A stretch of 64,000 bases of DNA from Macrocybe gigantea (GCA_011319805.1 SJRY01000302.1:1-64000); one strand, 5' to 3'. Shown: positions 22,358 to 36,204, counted from the stretch's first letter. Notes: generated by a model from the letters alone, not told the origin. Made by a program: numbers and translations.

Positions 22358-25133
22358 ATGCGGCCTCTGGTCCATGTAACATGGAGAGCCGTTCGCCGTG
22401 CTACGCCATGGAGGCCCTTTTCAAGAGCGATCCCTTATTCTCCACAGTCCCTCGTCATCGACTCCACGACTCAGCAGTTACCCCAGCCCTTAAACGAACC
22501 CAACGGTGACGACGCCATGTTCGAGGACCCATCCGATGACTATGATCTCATCTCTCAGACGTCTCACATCTCCGCCATCGAGAATCTGGTGAATCTAGTC
22601 AAGGCCGGGAGATTTGACCTTGCCGAACAGGCCCGCGCCGAAATGTTCAGCGCAGGGGTCAAAATACAGCCCAGTCCCATCTTCGCCATGGTCCTGGAGG
22701 GCATGATGACTCACGAAACACGCACGCGAGCAGAGCTCGTCAAAGACATAGATACTTGGTTCGCTTTAATACCTGACGCGCACAACGCTGATCCACAACT
22801 CTTGGATGGCGCATGGGGAAATATATCGGTAGCTGTTGAAGAGAATCTCGCCCTTGCTCTGCAGTTCGGAAAAGTCTGCGCCAAGAAGGGCTATTTCTCT
22901 CTCCTGCTAGACGAGGTTGTCCCAGCGGTGACCAGACATGTCGATTTCGGGATTCTGCAGCAATTTCTGCGGGAACTGGAGAGCTTAGGTGGCGAGTACT
23001 TGCAGAAGGTGCAGAAAGACGCGGGAGATATAAATATTCCTTTCTCTCCTTCTGTTCTGCATGCCAGATTGATCATGGCGGCCGTAGATCAGACTCTTCC
23101 CGAAAAGTTACCCAAACCCACACCACACTCCTCAGCCGTGTTCGAGTACGATGAACTCGGGTGTGAACGGTCTACCATCCCGAATGTACGGCAAAGCCAG
23201 TCCCTCTCCATCCAGCGCCTCGAAAGTCTGCTCGAGAACGGCAAATATGATGACGCATACATTCTTCTCAAAGATTTACAAGCTCTCGGCGCTCCAATCC
23301 CGCCATCCCCCTTTACATCGCCGCTGCATCCGCTGTTCTGCATCGCGATTACAGTGATCCTTATGAGGAGGTACTTCCCCGTTTCATAGCCTGGCTTTCT
23401 CTCATCCCCCTGCCAAACTCGCTCAACCTAACGTTGACTTCCGGCTCATCCGGCATCGCATCGTGAATGAAGTCGCTGGGCGGGTCCCATTACTGATGAA
23501 TATGGGGATCATTCTCGCATCAAAGGGTTATACGGATTTGGCCTTGCAAGGCGCTGTGCGATATTTGCTGCAGATGACTCCCCCCGAAGAGTTTCTGCCA
23601 TTTCTCCGCGAATTTGAGTCTGCTACCGAATCTTACTTCCGGAATTACTCCCCTGCCCTTCTCCGCCAGGCGGAGATATTAATGCGCAGGGCCCGTGGAA
23701 TGACCATAGCTGCCTGGTCGCGTGCCGGATACCTGGATCATGCTCTCAGATTACTCCCTGATCCCAAAACGAGCACCTTCTGTTTGACCACCCACACGTA
23801 CGATCGAGTTCTTCATGCATTGTATAATTCGAATGATCCTCGCCATCGGATGCAAATATCCTATGTAACCGCACTTCGCGACAATGATGCTACTAGCATC
23901 CCTAGTATCTATCGAACTATCGACAGGATGCCGGTGGAAGAAGATGTCCTTGCAATGTTAGGCGAATACGATCCCACGATTCCTCCAGAGGCCCAAGAGT
24001 CCTTGCCAATGCTTCTGAGATGGATTGATCTCAGATTACGCAATAATCTGAGAGCTCATCCCCAAATCATCGCTGCATTCATTACGGACTACATTCAAAC
24101 AACGGGAAGAACCAAGGCCGTCGAACTCTTACGGAAAGCGGCCTATCGCGCGGGTGCAATAGCGGCCAAGAAGTTTCTTCTTGGCGAGATGCTATATTAC
24201 CGCAGACAAGAGCGCAATGACCTCGTAATACAGACCTTTGTCGATCATTTTATGCTTGCGGGGGTCCCGCGAGTCGAGATACTCAAGTCCTACCGACTTC
24301 AGCAACTCCGGCAGAAGTATGCATCTGCCCAGCTCCCTCCGCGTATCCCGTCTGATGCGCGATATGGTTTGAGAAAATTATGGCCTAATCACACGCATTG
24401 CAATCTCGCATGGCAGGCATTGGCGGACGTCGCATCCAACATATCGGATGTTGAACGTCTTTATGCGAAGCTCGTCGAGATTGCGAAACATGGGCATTCT
24501 GCGGAATCCGAGCAGATGCTGCTTCGCGCAGGCGTCTTCGGACAAGACTCGCTTCAGGAGACGCTCCACATTAGGCCGGGCCCGTCTGCTTTCACTCCAT
24601 TCATGCGACCGTTGATGCAGCACTTTGGTGCCGTGCGTGGGACCATGATATTGAAGGACATGATAGACGCTGGCATGCAGCCTAGTGTCTACCAGTTGAC
24701 GGAGCTTGCGGGTGGGTTTGCGAGGGCTGGGGACCCTCGAAGGGCCCTTCTGACGCTGGATCGACTAGAACAAGCAGACAAGGAAGACGGCTCCAAAGAG
24801 AAGGAACGTGCCTCTTTGTTACCATGGCATCGAAATCCTCTCCAATACGACGAAAAGCATGCTGCGACGGAAGCAGACCTTGTGATCTATATTTCTATCA
24901 TGCGTGGTTGCCTCCTGTCGCACAATATCGCTGCTGCGAAAGAAGTGGAACGCCGACTGAAACTCAGACATGTGCACGTTCCGGGAGAGTACGAGCATTT
25001 GGACATCGTTCTGGCGGACCTGGAGGCGATGGAAGAACGTATGGCAAGATACGGCGGTGAGTTTCACTTGTGCATGTACCTCGTACTTTGCCTGAACGTC
25101 GCGCTTGCAGATCCAACCTACGTAGAACAGTGA
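22358..25133 (+). CDS. Pentatricopeptide (PPR)-like mitochondrial protein
   Basis: The N-terminus from 22358 (MRPLVHVTWRAVRRATPWRP) is Arg-rich without acids, typical of mitochondrial import. The body is almost wholly helical with PPR-like pairs, such as ENLVNLVKAGRFDLAEQARA, GYTDLALQGAVRYLL, MILKDMIDAGMQPSVYQLTE and GGFARAGDPRRALLTLDRLE, as in proteins that bind mitochondrial RNA. A single late intron (about 25057-25109) ends the gene with DPTYVEQ. The frame slips by one base twice, both at C5 runs (about 23307-23312 and 23406-23410). Protein-like sequence continues without loss (IAAASAVLHRDYSDPYEEVL), so I count it as one gene of about 900 aa. The RNA target is unknown. Confidence 0.8.
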
Positions 25134-28027
25134 TGTATGCGCTTTCATATGCCGTTGCAACCACCGATGTCTGGTCTGGAACAATCTAGACGCCGTTCTC
25201 ACAGGTTCCCCACTTGGTGTCTTGACGACGTCAAAGGTGACCTACAGTACCTCGATAACGGGCGCAAGACGTTATATCACCTGCACATTTAGACGGAGTC
25301 CACTATTACTATTCTTCTCTATGCAACGCAGCCCTCATCACCATTAGTTTACATTCGTTTTTGTCGTATTCGCCTCGGCATAATAGCTTCTCTGTGCTAA
25401 TACCTACATGTATTGTTTCATCAATAATCGTGCAAGACATTCCGTACGACTCAAGGATACTTATAGAAGCGTAAATGATGTCGGTTTTTGGCCCAAAGAA
25501 CGTGACAGCAGATCACGTGTCTGGTCATATCAACTTTAACAAGTTTCTTCGATATGTCATAAGCTAGAATGTTAGAGAAAAACATGCTCATTCGGATGGT
25601 AGAAGACATGCAGCAAGAATGGCGTCAAGGCATGTGCACCCCTGTCAGCTCGGGAAGATAACAATCAGTGTCGTTAGTGCCGAGATTTAATATCACTGAG
25701 GCGAGGGGCCTCGAAGGCAAGGCTTCCTTCCTTGGAAAAAAAATGTCAACGAGGCCATCCCTATCAAGCACAGCATTATGTGGCAAATTCGTCGTTCCTT
25801 GGCGCTTTGGATCAGGTGAAGGCACAATCCGTTGCAATATGTCAGTGAGAGCGTGAATTAAAAATTTAGATGGCGCTTTGTGATGAAGTCTTTGTGTCGT
25901 ATGAAAGGATCGCGAAGGACCGTCCATGGCCAGACATTGGTGCCAACGTGCTATGTACATTGGCAATTATAAACCAGGTACTACCCGCAAACGACTATAA
26001 TGTCAGGCGTAAATAGAAGCGATAAGGTGAAGAATAAGTGTCCTGCGTGTTTTCCCCAAAAGGAGGAATACCTCATTAATATGACCATGATGGAGGAGGA
26101 TTTTTTTTTTTCCATTGAAGTATCAAGTTGTCATACCTGGAACCCTAGCTTGAATCACGTATGGGAGGGAGATATGGCAAACGATGAGGTCATGAAAAGG
26201 CAGTAGCTTTATGTTAAACAGAAACTTCGCACAAGAAGGGGGCCAGAAGAAGTGCACTGCGCGACGCATTAAATCCTATGCGACAAGTCAGCCGATCAGC
26301 CCCACCAGGCAAGAACGAAACGAAAAAGAAAACATCGGAAGATATTAGAGACTCATATGAAATCGTGAACAAGGACTTGCTTGTAGCCTGATTATTCACT
26401 CTCCTCAGAAGGGCTGACTTTAACCCGGTTACTGCTGGGGTTGAAAGCGAAATTAAACGTAGTAGAGACCTTACAAAATCACATGTTGACGGAAGAAGAG
26501 AAAGTTGAGAGATTTTGCGGAGCTCATAGAGTCGGGTGGAATCATTTCCGTTGCGTCAGCATGGTACCCCCGAACGAGGGACAATAGAATGCTCATGAAT
26601 GAGCTCGAATCGTTCGGAAACAGCCGCGTTATGTGTTTTTTTTCTTCCATGCGTCAAGGAAATGCAATCGATCTAATTCCTAGAGGAGAAATTAGCAACG
26701 CGGAAGTTTTCATTTCAGCACATTCTGTAATGCGCGACCCCTAAGCCTGATGATGGCGTCCCGAAAGATTAAACATCGCAGAGTCGCGGGCGAAAGGGTT
26801 AAATTTCAACTAGATCTACCGGAAGTACAGCTGGCCCGAGCCAGTTTCTGCCCTTGAAAGAAAGCGATATGAGCCTGACTGGAGCGGAGCAGAAGCATAT
26901 CGGAACGGTTGTGCTCATGCGTGGTGAGGGCAATTCCGTGGACTGTCCCTGGGACCTCGAGGACGAAAACGTGTGCCGGGCATACTGAGGCCACGAGGCG
27001 AAGCGGCCGAGTCATGGCATAAAAAAAAACACAGACCACGAGGCCACTTGTAGGACAGCCGTATAAATACAGTATGCGATGCAGATGTGCAAACTTGGGC
27101 GGTGCGGCTCCTCGCAATTGCATAAGGCTCTGGCAGGTCACGGTCTGATTTTTCTCCACAATGAACAATTTAGGCGATTGAGCTGCGCAACGATGGATAC
27201 ATTATCTGCCAAAATTCGGTCACACATTCATTGTTCATCCTAAGAAGGACGTTCACCTGCAACAATGTCCATGGACTGGGTCTCAACGCAAGGCCTGGAA
27301 TGTCATGGGTCTGAAGTCAGACGTAGATCCAGATATGTCCGGATTAGGGGCCCAGCTGTCCAATATTTCGCTGTTTCTGGAGAAAACATAAACACTTTGG
27401 AAGTTCCAGAAAGCAGACGCCGCAGCCTTTCAGTCCGTTTTGTGCCTTCCCACGTAAGAGGAGGTACTTTTAGACGATATACGATCGGGGTGAGATAGGT
27501 GACTAAACTCTGAGTCGCCACAGACGGCCGCTGGGCGACATCGTGCATAGCCCTGAGAGCTCAGTTTACTCGCATAGGGAGAGTTCCGTGACCGATATGA
27601 AGCTGGGCTTGGGGTTCGATGCCGCGGTGAGAAACAGTGCGCTGAAATCGACTTTGTCAGCACTAGTAGAAGCAGTTAGTCATCCTCGAGAGATATGCAA
27701 CTGGAAAATAAAAAATAAAACGGGACTCTAGGAGCGGACAGAAGAGCCCTTTGCAAATCGCCGATGGTGCTGAGGAAGGTTTGATATTGTTTATTTTAAT
27801 TGAACCCGGCTCGAAAGTTGCCGCGTCGCACTGCCACTCACGTTTTTTTTCTTTTTGCCCTTCCGGAACCAATCTTTTGTGCAACTGGAGCAAGGCTTAC
27901 CAAAATTCATCCGATCTATGAACCTTTTTAGCTGCGCCCTCGGAGCTCGTATAAAAGATGCCACTCATCGTCGTCCGAAAACCCGTCTCCGTTCCGTTAA
28001 GCGCCTGGCATCTCGAGCCCTTTGTCG
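25134..28027. other. Gene-poor 2.9-kb region
   Basis: Short frames on both strands without family motifs. The longest are minus 25625-25966 and minus 26806-27168. A-tracts and T-tracts are frequent. No transposon end, repeat pair or RNA gene is noticed. The last 100 bp upstream of 28028 contain a TATAAAAG at about 27951, a possible core promoter of the Zn2Cys6 gene. Confidence 0.45.
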
Positions 28028-30331
28028 ATGATCGCCGAAACACCCAAGAAGACAGCGACCGCGAGAGCGATGGCGAAGCCGCTGAAGAGAGGAAGGGCAT
28101 GCATGAATTGCAGGTGAGTCTACCAGGTATCTTACTTTCTTGCCCGTCTTTAATACTCTTTCAAAGGTTTCTTAAAATCGTTAAGTTCTCATCTCACAGG
28201 CACTCGTACTGGTATACTAATGCTGCTAGACAGAAATGCGATGGTGTCAAGCCTATCTGTGGACCTTGCCGCAAACATCCAAAGGACGACGAATGCGAAT
28301 ACACAGACGGACCAGGACGATCTCGGACGAAAGTCTTGGAGGAAACCGTTGCTCGGTTGGAAGCTCGACTTCATGAACTTGAACATCCTGAAGAAACCAC
28401 CCCCTCCGTAACCCTCCATGACCCATATCGTTCCTTTCCGGAGACACATCACCTTGCTCCTCAGCTGTTCACAAAATCACCTTCGCTCCTGATTCCCGAG
28501 AGAAGCCCGTTTAATCCTTCGTCCCCATTTTCTCCGACCTCCACAACGTCGAGTCTTCCTTCTGGTAGGCAATGGACTACGTTCTCCGCACTGGAGGGAA
28601 GAACTGAGTCAACAGGGTCAAGTGGATCGTCCACGTCACCAAATCGCCAGTACACTGGTTCGCCTTTTTTGGGCACGGAGGTAAGCACAAGCGTCCATCG
28701 TGCCTGAATGGAACGGAACTAACTCTATCTAGGAACCCCGTATCTAACAATACAAAATATGTGCGTCCTTTGGCTTGGCATTCTTCAGTCCCCATTCGTC
28801 TCACAATTGCCCTCAGCTTGAGCAACTTTCTTCCGCATGCCGCAGAATTCGGTTTTTTTCTCAATATCGATCGATTTCGCAATTCTGCGCTCCTCCATCT
28901 TTCCTTCGGTCACCACTCTCGCCCCTCCGCGGCCGTGTTGAGCGCTGCATACCTCTGGGGCGTTCATCTATCCCAATCCGAGCCTCTTCTTGCCCAGGAA
29001 CATGTGTTCTTGACACGCGCCTTGCAACATACAGCCACAGGCATCCTAGGGCCTCATCCCAGCAGTGCCACGCACACGTTACAGGCGGAGGTTCTGCTCG
29101 CCTATTATTTTTTTCGTACTGGTCGCTTTCTCGAAGCCAAGCTACATACAGCCTCTGCAGTTTCGATTGCTCTGTGCTGTGGCTTTCACAAAATTCGATC
29201 GACAACTTACTATCCGCCTTCGACTATTGGTCTTTCATCGGATACGCCGATTTCATTAGCACCGCCACAGGATATCATTGAAGAAGGCGAGCGGATAAAT
29301 GGCTTTTGGGCCACGCTGATGCTGCACAAGCTCATATCCGTGGCGTTGGATCCGGCGAACGTATGTGGGCGTTGGAAGCTCCTGGGATGCAGGTCGACAC
29401 ACCTTGGCCACTCGATGTGAATGAATATGCAGAGGTACGCCTTCCGAAACCTTGTGATGAAACTATCTTTGACAAAGACAATAGGGCTTGCTCCTCGTTG
29501 ACATTCGAGGCAGCTTCACTATTAGGAACTTCCTCACCAACGTCAACAGTGATCTCCATGGCCACCATGGGCATTCTCTTACGCTTTGGTAGTCAAAGCT
29601 TCCATTTTATTTCATCGAGCGACGCATTTGTCAGGTCAATGGACACCTGGTATGCCTCACATATAGTCATCGGTGAAGTAATGTTGATACAGCTTTGACA
29701 GAACTGCAGCCTCGAGAATTTCAAGCTTTCGCTGCTACATTCCAATCTATTAATCGTTTAATCGATACATTCCGATCGAGCTTACCAGCGTACTCTAATC
29801 TGGATCCCAAGGGACCGACCACGCGATCGATCCTTTTAGCACATGCCCTCGCCGATGCAGCAACTATCAAGCTTCACGGCATTTTTTCATATGCAGACTC
29901 TGCCTCAAAACATTATTGTTTGACGGCCGCACAAAGCATGATGTCGTTTGGTGGCCTTAATCTTCGCGACTTGGGGCATTTAAATCCAATAATGGGGGTG
30001 AGTATCACCCATAACTTGTTTGTCTGAAAGAAGCTCAGGTCCTTCAGACTCTTTGGATGATTGCATGTCATGTATTCATCGACGAAATTTCGAGGGTTCG
30101 TTCTCCTCAGGGCGTGTGGCCCACGACGGCACCTAATCCAAGTGAAGAAGAATTAATGGAGCATTTGAGGGCCGGAATGACGGCATTGAGCCTTTTCTGT
30201 GAAGAAAGCTCATTTATGAGTGAGTGGATGTCACTGCTCTTTCTTCGAACATACGTTGGACTAGATTATTTTGATTTTTCAACGAAGGATATCAACTCAC
30301 GAAGATCCAGGAAGCATTCTCAGCCATCTGA
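28028..30331 (+). CDS. Zn2Cys6 transcription factor with fungal-specific TF domain
   Basis: Binuclear zinc cluster regulator. Exon 1 (28028-28113) encodes MIAETPKKTATARAMAKPLK then RGRACMNCR; a 13-nt exon (28167-28179) adds FLKI; exon 3 (from 28234) continues KCDGVKPICGPCRKHPKDDE and C. The cysteines fit C-x2-C-x6-C-x6-C-x2-C-x8-C. A linker (KVLEETVARLEARLHELE) looks like a dimerising coiled coil. The middle-homology domain follows (LPHAAEFGFFLNIDRFRNSA, SAAYLWGVHLSQSEPLL, VLLAYYFFRTGRFLEAKLHT). The gene closes with MRYQLTKIQEAFSAI and TGA at 30329. About eight short introns are present. One-base slips lie near 28735 and 29358, with a further break near 29545. Target genes are unknown. Confidence 0.85.
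28167..28179 (+). other. 13-nt microexon inside the zinc cluster
   Basis: The exon GTTTCTTAAAATC lies between a 53-nt intron (28114-28166) and a 54-nt intron (28180-28233) whose branch site TACTAAT is well placed. Only its inclusion completes the second Arg codon and gives six residues between cysteines 2 and 3, as the family demands. Confidence 0.85.
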
Positions 30332-33300
30332 CTCGCCTAGGACTTGCACAAACTTTCAACGATACCTACTTCTGATGATACCTGCCTCTATTTCTCCTTT
30401 TGTCATCCCTGAACCATGTTTTACTTGCTTTCTTTTGTACTACCAATCCTCACTCTTCCACTTGTACCTGTATTCACATTGACTTTTCTACGGTACGATG
30501 TTTCATCTAATCTGCCAATCTAGCATCGCACCACCCCGCTACGAATACATGTACACGCACTCAGGCATCTGTACAATCACATCACTTATCAACATGTACT
30601 GTACATTGTACTTGTCCTTGCTTTCTTCTAGGCTTCGCGAATTTTTTCTTCGTGATTTGGTCTGCATTTGGCTGTGTTGATTTCGGAGGTCGTACATGCG
30701 TAACCTCCGTCGACGGAGTTTGATTCGTCTGATTCCGCGTCGGAGGCAAACTACTGCCGATCATATTCCAGTTTAGACCACTTTTAGACCATCAGTCGGG
30801 GATGCGCGGTTTTCGGAAGGCGCGTAGTGCCTTGTATACAATGATCACCGTTCTCTCGAGCTTTGACCTTTGGGTAAGCTATCAGCTATCAGATCGCACT
30901 TCGAGTCACTCTCGCGCGTTTCGCGAGCAGGGGATGAATGCCTAACTGTGTAATGTCGCCCATATTCTGATGCTGTCGTATACCTTTGACTCAAGCTCCA
31001 ACCAAACTGAGGATCAGGCACTGCCTATTTATAGTAATTTTTTTTCTACGCAAACGTGTATCATGAGTACGCTATGCGTACTCCGCCTGGGCTGGATGGT
31101 CAATATTTAGGAACTCGATCTGGAATATGATCGACGGAAACCTTAGGCCGCTTGCTAGAAGCTTGACTGTGCACCGCAGCAGCGTTAGATGAATTTGACA
31201 GGCTTAGCCCTTGATTGACGCCCATTTGGAAATCTGTTGCTGGCTTTTTTGCCTCCAAAAGGCGAAAAGCCTTGCTTCTACGATGGCAATCTCTGGCAAA
31301 CAGCACAACGTTCTCATGCTCTGTCAATGCTTATGGTCATAGTCCGCTGATGCTACATAGTGAAAGGGATACTGTAAGCACCGCATTTGACAAATACGGA
31401 TAGGCTTTCTCAGATGAGAAACAATAAAAAGAAAAAAGAAAAACTGGACGATACCCGACTCGACGATCATACGTAACCGAAATCAGTCTTGTATTGCATA
31501 GTCCATTAGTGGTCCTCCTGCAATCCTTTCAGTCGAAGACTAGGGACATATTAAGCCTCGATAAAATCTAGATCGAGCTCTCGTGTGAGATGCCTTGGAA
31601 CAACGTGAATTCGGTGTGGCGTAAGTGTATCCATAGCGAAGACCACGTCGAACAGAAACAGTATCAAGCACAAATCGCGACGTTCACGGTTTGCATGCGC
31701 TCCTCCGCCTGTGTTGATATCTCGAGATTTGGCACAACCACACGAACGCCAGTTTTATGGCACGTCAAGGGCTCTATTAGGACTGAAATGACCATCCTGG
31801 ACATGTGCGACCGAGTGTTTTCATTCTTCCCTTTCCCCAAAAAGGATGACCTAGTGGTCGGCTTCGCTTCCAAGTCAAAACCTGGCCAGTGTTATGTTTC
31901 CCCCTCGAGTTTCCGGGGTGAAAACTGGTGATAATGACCATCGTTCCAAGTTCCCGTCGCAATGGCTTAGAAATGTTGCAACCGAGCAACGGTGGCTTGT
32001 TATGCCTTGACAAAGGTGAGCAATAGAGCCTGCAAGTCGTACGCTCATTTCAGTGTTTCGCAACTCTTAACGTGATGCTCGTCACCTCTTCTTGCGCGAC
32101 ACTACGTTCCGTGAGAGCTATGGTCCTGACAATAAATTTTTGCCCTTCAGAACATTCGTTATCGTATATTCAATTAATCTTCTGCAGCTTCCGCTTCACG
32201 GCGTTGTTCCGAAATCTTGACGAGAATATTCACGTATGCCGCAGTCCAAGCGTTTCCGGCACCAATGCGATACGAGATTCAAGACTGCTATGCTAGATTG
32301 CGGCGCAATTGACGAGGATCCCGGTGCAAACGTGAAGTCACCAAACATGTTGTTTTTGTCGGCGGCAATGTTATGAAGATATTCCAGATCAGGGTGAAAA
32401 AACAACGTGCCGTTGGGTGGCCATTCTATGTTTTTCTAAGAAGTGCGTTTCAGCAACAGCACCCCTTTGTCGCCCGACAAAGCTCCACGTGTCCTCAACA
32501 GGGGAGGAAAGAACACACAAGGGCAGTATGATCTCGAAATCCGCTGTATAGTGACGCGTCCTCACCGATGTCCGCGGTCTTTGAGGGATTGAAGGGAATG
32601 CCGAAAGCAAAGTCCGGAAATAATAACAAAGGGGTGACGTGGAGGTGATCGCATGTCTTGGTTGGTCCTCGATAAGAAAGGTCATGCCGAAGAGCCACAC
32701 AACTTGGGAAGATTTTGGACGCAAGGCAAGGCGGGGCATGGTACGTGTATACAGCTTTAAGACTGGTCAACTGAGGATCAAAGGCGAGGTGGTAATTGAT
32801 GGGGTACCATTTGTGCAGGCAGGCCGTACTCTCAAAGGCTGTAGACAGTGCCGTGGGCGTGCCGTACTAAATTTCCTCCGCCATCTGCTCGGTGCTTGCA
32901 TTTGTCTCAAACTCATTAGCAAATTGTAGTTACGTACTTTATGCTCAGTCCATTCCAGCAAGACCATGACGGCCCATAGCCTGGTCCTTGAACTCCTCAA
33001 CGTTACGGCTGACGCCAAATCGGGGTATATTAGTTGTGGCGAAGCCAAGAGGCACCCTTGCCCCAAGGAACGTCGAAATCGAACCACAGCCGCCACAGCG
33101 CACCGTTCAGCAAATGAATCGACCCGAGGGCGGGCGGGTCATTGGTGGTCTATGAAGGAAGGCGAAAGTCATGTCGTCAAGAATCCAGGCCTTGGCAACG
33201 TGTATGGTGCATGGACCTTCTTTCAAATCTATGATGAACCACTCGGAGACTTTGGGTCAGCATTCTACTCGACTGCGACGATGTAACTTACCTTGCCGCT

Positions 33301-34371
33301 CGCATCACTGGTCTGCGCCGCACGGTGTCGCTGGTGGAACCAAGAAGCGTGCGAATTTTCTGAATTTAGTTCATTACGATCCCAATGGAGCCAAGTTCTG
33401 TCTCCTCGTCGTTTCTCCCTCCGCTCAACTTGCAATACACCCAAGCGTTTGAGATAACCAGGCTACTCCAACGACGTCGTTCCTCTTTCATCAATGCGGT
33501 AATCCAAGACAATGCAAAAATCAATTGGCTAAACGGGTAATGCGGTTCGCGAACCGGGGTGCGCCAAAATTAATTACTTCGAATTCCTGAAGATTTCATA
33601 TCTCGCCAACCTCCCAAGAAAAAGGCGAGCAAAAGAGGAATACGAACAACTTGTTGAATTACTATCTCTCATGCCCCATAAGCCCGCACAAATATCAGTC
33701 TCCCGCTGTACTGCACAACATCGTTCTCTGATTCTAGAGACAGAAATTTCTCAGACACTCCATACCGCTAAGCTATGTGACAGTGTTCATTGGCTGTCCC
33801 CAGAAAGAGAGGTCGGACATCAGCAATCTGCCTTGCAAACATTAAAAAAAAACTACAAAAAAGGCGTCTTGCTCGTCATGGACAACCGTGAACATGTATT
33901 GGCCCTCTCCTTTTTCTTTTTCATTTATTCCCAGCTGTCCGGTTTTGCAAGTGTCTGACGCGTCGCGTCTCGCGGAATTCAAGCGTGGCAAACAGGGGCA
34001 TTCCCGCAACCCGCAAGTGGCATGTAACCAGACGATGTTCACGCAGAGGGAGTGCGCCCATCGTAGCGCTAACGTCCACAATAGAGAGAATCATAACTAC
34101 ACAATTTTGGGTTTCTCTCCTGGGCGCAAATAAGTAGCAGAAAAGAAAAGGCAAATACGTGAAGGTGTATGTATGGTTGCGATACGGTATGCTAAACGGA
34201 GGGGATATTCGTCCATGCCGAAGAGCGGAAAAAGAGGTACGGGGAATAAGTGGATATATCATCGATCGTCATCGTGAATATGCGTGAAGAAGGCGAATAT
34301 CATATCATCAAATAAAAAGGAGTCAAAGAGAAAATTTTCACAGAACGAAAAGAAAAGGAAAAGATGTTAGC
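30332..34371. other. Gene-poor 4-kb region, possible decayed gene on minus strand
   Basis: No confident gene. On the minus strand between about 33320 and 32200 several protein-like frames (around 32966-32767 and 32770-32495), a donor-like GGTAAG near 33290 and frequent stops suggest the remains of an intron-bearing gene, but I recognise no family. A minus frame at 31100-31327 starting MTEHENVVLFARDCHRRSK is also unassigned. Confidence 0.4.
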
Positions 34372-36204
34372 TCAAGCGCGCCGGATATTAGTGTATGCGG
34401 GAGGGAGCTCGACAGTCTCAACCTCCTCGCCCTCACCGCCCACAGCCAAGCTCGTGCCTGCATCATCGTGCTGTATCACGTTCACAGTGCGCATCTGGCG
34501 CATGGGGCCTTTGCGTCCCGTCGCGCTCGTGCCGCTGGCACTGCCAGCCGTCTGCCCTCCACCGCTGCCTGTTCCTCCGGGGCTAAGAAGGTCCGGCGTG
34601 TCCGACCGGCTCGTGACGGTATAGTTCCCCGAGATAGGCCGTCCGCCATCCGTCGTGTGACCGTCCTGCGAGTAGGCGGAGAGTGTCGGCGCGGGAATGG
34701 TATACGGCTCAGGCTGATAGTACTCGGGCAATTCGTTGCGTGACTGTCGCCGCGTCTGTCCGGACGCGGTCGTGGGCGAATGGGGGCCGCCCTCGTCGGA
34801 ATCGTCTTCCTCGGCGTTGAGAAGGTCCATCGGGCGTTCCTTCGTGCGGCGCTTTTGGGCCTGCTGGTTCCGCCGGCGGAGGAAGAAGAGCGCAAGGAGG
34901 ACGGCAAGAAGGAGCGCGATGCCGCCAATGACGCCACCCACTATCGCTCCTGTCTTGTTGCTATTGCAAGATTTTGATCAACATGGGGCTGATGGAAGGA
35001 AGGCTTGAATAATGATACGTACTTAGAGCCACCACCACCACCACTGCTTCCGCTCGAGCTTGTGGGATAGCTCCCGCCCGCCGGACTGCCGGGTGTGGAG
35101 CTAGGGCTCGCGTCGCTCAGACAGGTGACATTGTTATTGAGGCCATTGCTGACAGTATTGAGGACACTACCGGCGGTGCCATTGCCACGATCGTCACCGC
35201 CGACGAGGAGAAGAGTCGTCCCACCGCGGAGGGAGGGTGTCCAAGAAAAACCAGTTCCGAGCCCTTGGACATCGGTGATGCTTGACTGGGGGATGGAGAA
35301 AGACTGGCCGCCGGGGATGACGCCGAGGAACTGGGTGTCCTGTGAAAGGCGAGGAATGAAAGCGAAGAGGAAAAGAGAAAGAAGCGAGGATGAGCGAGCC
35401 AATTCAATGGAGGGCGTGTGACAAGGGAGAACTCAGGGTGATGACGGCAGGAATGACGTTGGGGTTCAAGAAAGCCGAGATAACATAAACGCTCACCCTT
35501 TCACGGTGGACTTATCCCACCATATTCGCATGGGCTGGCACTGGACAAGTTGATTCGGGGGGTCGATGTTGAAGAAAAAATCGGGTTGGACGTTGGTGTT
35601 GCCATCGAAGCAGGACGAGTCGGAGGACTCTGTGACCAAGGCGGCGACGCTCGTTCCGCCCGAGCCGAAGCCAGAGGCATCACTGACCTTGAAAAAAAAA
35701 GGGGGGATGTGTGGTGGTTAGGACATGCGGGTGCTGCGGATTCGCAAGTTTTTCATTTGGGAGGGAGTGCGGGGAGCGCGTGGAGTGGTGGCTATAGCGA
35801 CGTCGGTGGCTACGGGCGCAGCGACGCGATGTCCACCGCATACATGGGCATGCACAGCGCATAGATAACCAGGAGGTTCAAAAAAGAAGACATACCACGG
35901 TGACAAACTGGGAGTTTGCGGGATACTTGAGTTGAAAGCTGACCGAGTTGGCGTTGTCGGAAAAAGGGACGTCGATGATGCGCCGTGCTTCGATGCTGTT
36001 TTTGAGCGGGGTGGGTCCAAAGGGGATGATGAGGACGCGATAGGGTGAGCGACCGCTGCTGCCCGAGTCGATGGATACGGAAAGATTGGCGCATTGCTGG
36101 GGAGGGGCTTGAAAGTGCCATGAATAGGCTGCTGCGCGGACGGGTACGAGGACGAGGAGAGAAGCGGCGAGGAGAGGAAGGGGGATGGAGGCTGGAGGGG
36201 CCAT
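34372..36204 (-). CDS. Single-pass membrane protein with Ser/Gly-rich stalk
   Basis: A signal peptide at 36204 (MAPPASIPLPLLAASLLVLV) leads an ectodomain in two exons (35896-36204, then 35687 downward after a 208-nt intron). The ectodomain has paired-looking cysteines (QQCANLSV; SSCFDGNTNVQPDFFFNIDP; VQCQPMRIWW). A second segment, DTQFLGVIPGGQSFSIPQ, and NVTCLSDASPSS lead to a Ser/Gly stalk. Then comes one transmembrane helix (VGGVIGGIALLLAVLLALFF) stopped by RRRNQQAQKRR, and a cytosolic tail ending LPPAYTNIRRA with a PPAY motif of the type bound by WW domains. The frame slips by one base at the GGG at 35496-35498. The architecture resembles Mid2/WSC-like surface proteins, but no sensor domain is identified. 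A wall or surface role is an inference. Confidence 0.72.

Noticed and set aside
28775..29281. 168-aa frame rich in Ser/Arg overlapping the transcription factor
   Set aside because: Alternative-frame shadow; the true frame carries the fungal TF middle-homology motif FGFFLNIDRFRNS.
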